A stretch of 64,000 nt of DNA from Sulfitobacter noctilucicola (GTDB taxonomy: Bacteria; Pseudomonadota; Alphaproteobacteria; Rhodobacterales; Rhodobacteraceae). Positions 63,108 through 64,000 of the stretch are shown in pieces. Under the pieces are notes generated by a model. The model was not told the DNA's origin and did no database searches. It saw only the letters and a program-made list of their open reading frames with translations. Each line of letters opens with the position of its first letter. The first letter of the stretch is position 1. Both the position numbers and the translations under genes were made by a program. The stretch is taken from the NCBI RefSeq assembly GCF_000622385.1, contig NZ_JASD01000008.1, positions 2,232,001-2,296,000 on the forward strand, in the 5' to 3' direction.

Positions 63108-64000
63108 TCAGCTGTCGCCAAATACCCGCGCAAAGATCGTGTCGACGTGCTTGGTGTGATAGCCAAGATCGAACTTCTCTTCGATTTCTTCCGCGCTGAG
63201 AGCTGCCAAAACATCTGCATCGGCCAAAAGCTCGGTTTTGAAATCCTTGCCTTCTTCCCAGACTTTCATCGCGTTGCGCTGCACCAGTTTGTAGCTGTCT
63301 TCGCGGCTGACACCGGCCTGGGTAAGCGCCAGCAATACGCGCTGAGACATTACCAGACCACGGAATTTGTTCATGTTGGCCAGCATGTTGTCAGGATAGA
63401 TGACCAACTTGTCGATCACACCGGTCAGACGTGACAGCGCAAAATCCAGCGTGATGGTGGTGTCGGGACCGATGTTGCGCTCGACCGAGCTGTGAGAGAT
63501 ATCGCGCTCGTGCCACAGGGCGACGTTCTCCATCGCGGGAACAACGGCCATGCGCACCAGACGTGCAAGACCCGTCAGGTTTTCAGTCAAAACAGGGTTG
63601 CGCTTGTGCGGCATCGCGGAAGACCCTTTTTGACCGGCAGAAAAGAATTCTTCGGCTTCAAGCACTTCGGTGCGCTGCATGTGGCGGATTTCGGTCGAGA
63701 TGTTTTCAATCGACGATCCCACCACACCGAGGGCCGCAAAGAAAGCAGCATGGCGGTCCCGGGGGATCACTTGCGTCGAGATGGGTTCGGGTTTCAGACC
63801 AAGTTGGGCACAGACGTGTTCTTCGATCTTGGGATCGATGTTGGCAAAGGTGCCAACCGCACCTGAAATGGCACCGGTGGCGATCTCGTCACGCGCGACA
63901 CGCAGACGCGCAAGGTTGCGGTCCATCTCGGCGTAGAAACGTGCGAATGTGAGGCCCATTGTGGTGGGCTCCGCATGAATGCCGTGGGACCGTCCGATGC
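63108..64000 (-). CDS. purB: adenylosuccinate lyase (5' partial)
   Basis: The C-terminal part of PurB; the start lies beyond the window end. The frame continues to the last base with SHGIHAEPTTMGLTFARF. The fumarase/aspartase superfamily signature GSSAMPHKRNP is present, containing the catalytic Ser loop. HSSVERNIGPDTTITLDFAL follows. The enzyme acts twice in purine synthesis, releasing fumarate. All visible key residues are intact. Confidence 0.96.
   Translation of the reverse strand, partial: IGRSHGIHAEPTTMGLTFARFYAEMDRNLARLRVARDEIATGAISGAVGTFANIDPKIEEHVCAQLGLKPEPISTQVIPRDRHAAFFAALGVVGSSIENISTEIRHMQRTEVLEAEEFFSAGQKGSSAMPHKRNPVLTENLTGLARLVRMAVVPAMENVALWHERDISHSSVERNIGPDTTITLDFALSRLTGVIDKLVIYPDNMLANMNKFRGLVMSQRVLLALTQAGVSREDSYKLVQRNAMKVWEEGKDFKTELLADADVLAALSAEEIEEKFDLGYHTKHVDTIFARVFGDS

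Noticed and set aside
1..64000. CRISPR arrays, anti-phage defence operons or toxin-antitoxin pairs
   Set aside because: No regularly spaced repeats, Cas-like proteins or typical toxin-antitoxin gene pairs were seen on either strand.

Overview
This window looks like chromosomal DNA of a marine alphaproteobacterium of the Roseobacter group (Rhodobacteraceae). The genus cannot be fixed from the sequence alone. The evidence is the GC-rich coding style, the abundance of TRAP and ABC uptake systems, a four-subunit sarcosine oxidase, and the order yajC-secD-secF, then ccmABCDG, then acnA. No rRNA, tRNA or CRISPR array was found.

Positions 1-4900 hold a sugar-type ABC transporter (the binding protein is cut by the window start), a small hypothetical gene and an acyl-CoA dehydrogenase. 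Positions 4900-17000 form a catabolic cluster. One minus-strand operon encodes two short-chain dehydrogenases, a DctPQM-type TRAP transporter and an isocitrate-lyase-family enzyme. Opposite it lie an FAD monooxygenase and a GntR/UTRA regulator. A second divergent pair carries another isocitrate-lyase-family enzyme on one side, and an arylmalonate-decarboxylase/maleate-isomerase-like protein with a TAXI-type TRAP transporter on the other. The same operator-like inverted repeat sits in both divergent gaps, so the regulator probably controls the whole set. The substrate is unknown.

Positions 17850-20535 look like a small genomic island inserted in the 5' end of dusA. A 24-codon dusA start fragment lies on the left, a complete dusA with a new 5' end lies on the right, and both carry the same 17-base repeat. 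Between them are two AT-richer glycosyltransferase-like genes and no integrase.

Positions 20465-37150 contain dusA, transport and oxygenase genes, ruvX, ccmI, the sarcosine oxidase genes soxB, soxD, soxA and soxG with a small membrane-protein gene and a terminator after soxB, sodB, a LOG-family gene, a LysM protein, an Atm1-type ABC exporter and small genes. Positions 37232-42363 encode an RND efflux pump.

Positions 42600-64000 are mainly housekeeping: yfgM-like, bamB and der; serS; yajC-secDF; cytochrome c maturation genes ccmABCDG; acnA; a lipid A type acyltransferase; a stand-alone fliG; two small exported proteins sharing a cysteine motif; and purB, cut by the window end. The points most worth following are the GntR-controlled catabolic cluster, the dusA island remnant, and a start-site-masking hairpin upstream of the small gene in the sarcosine oxidase cluster.
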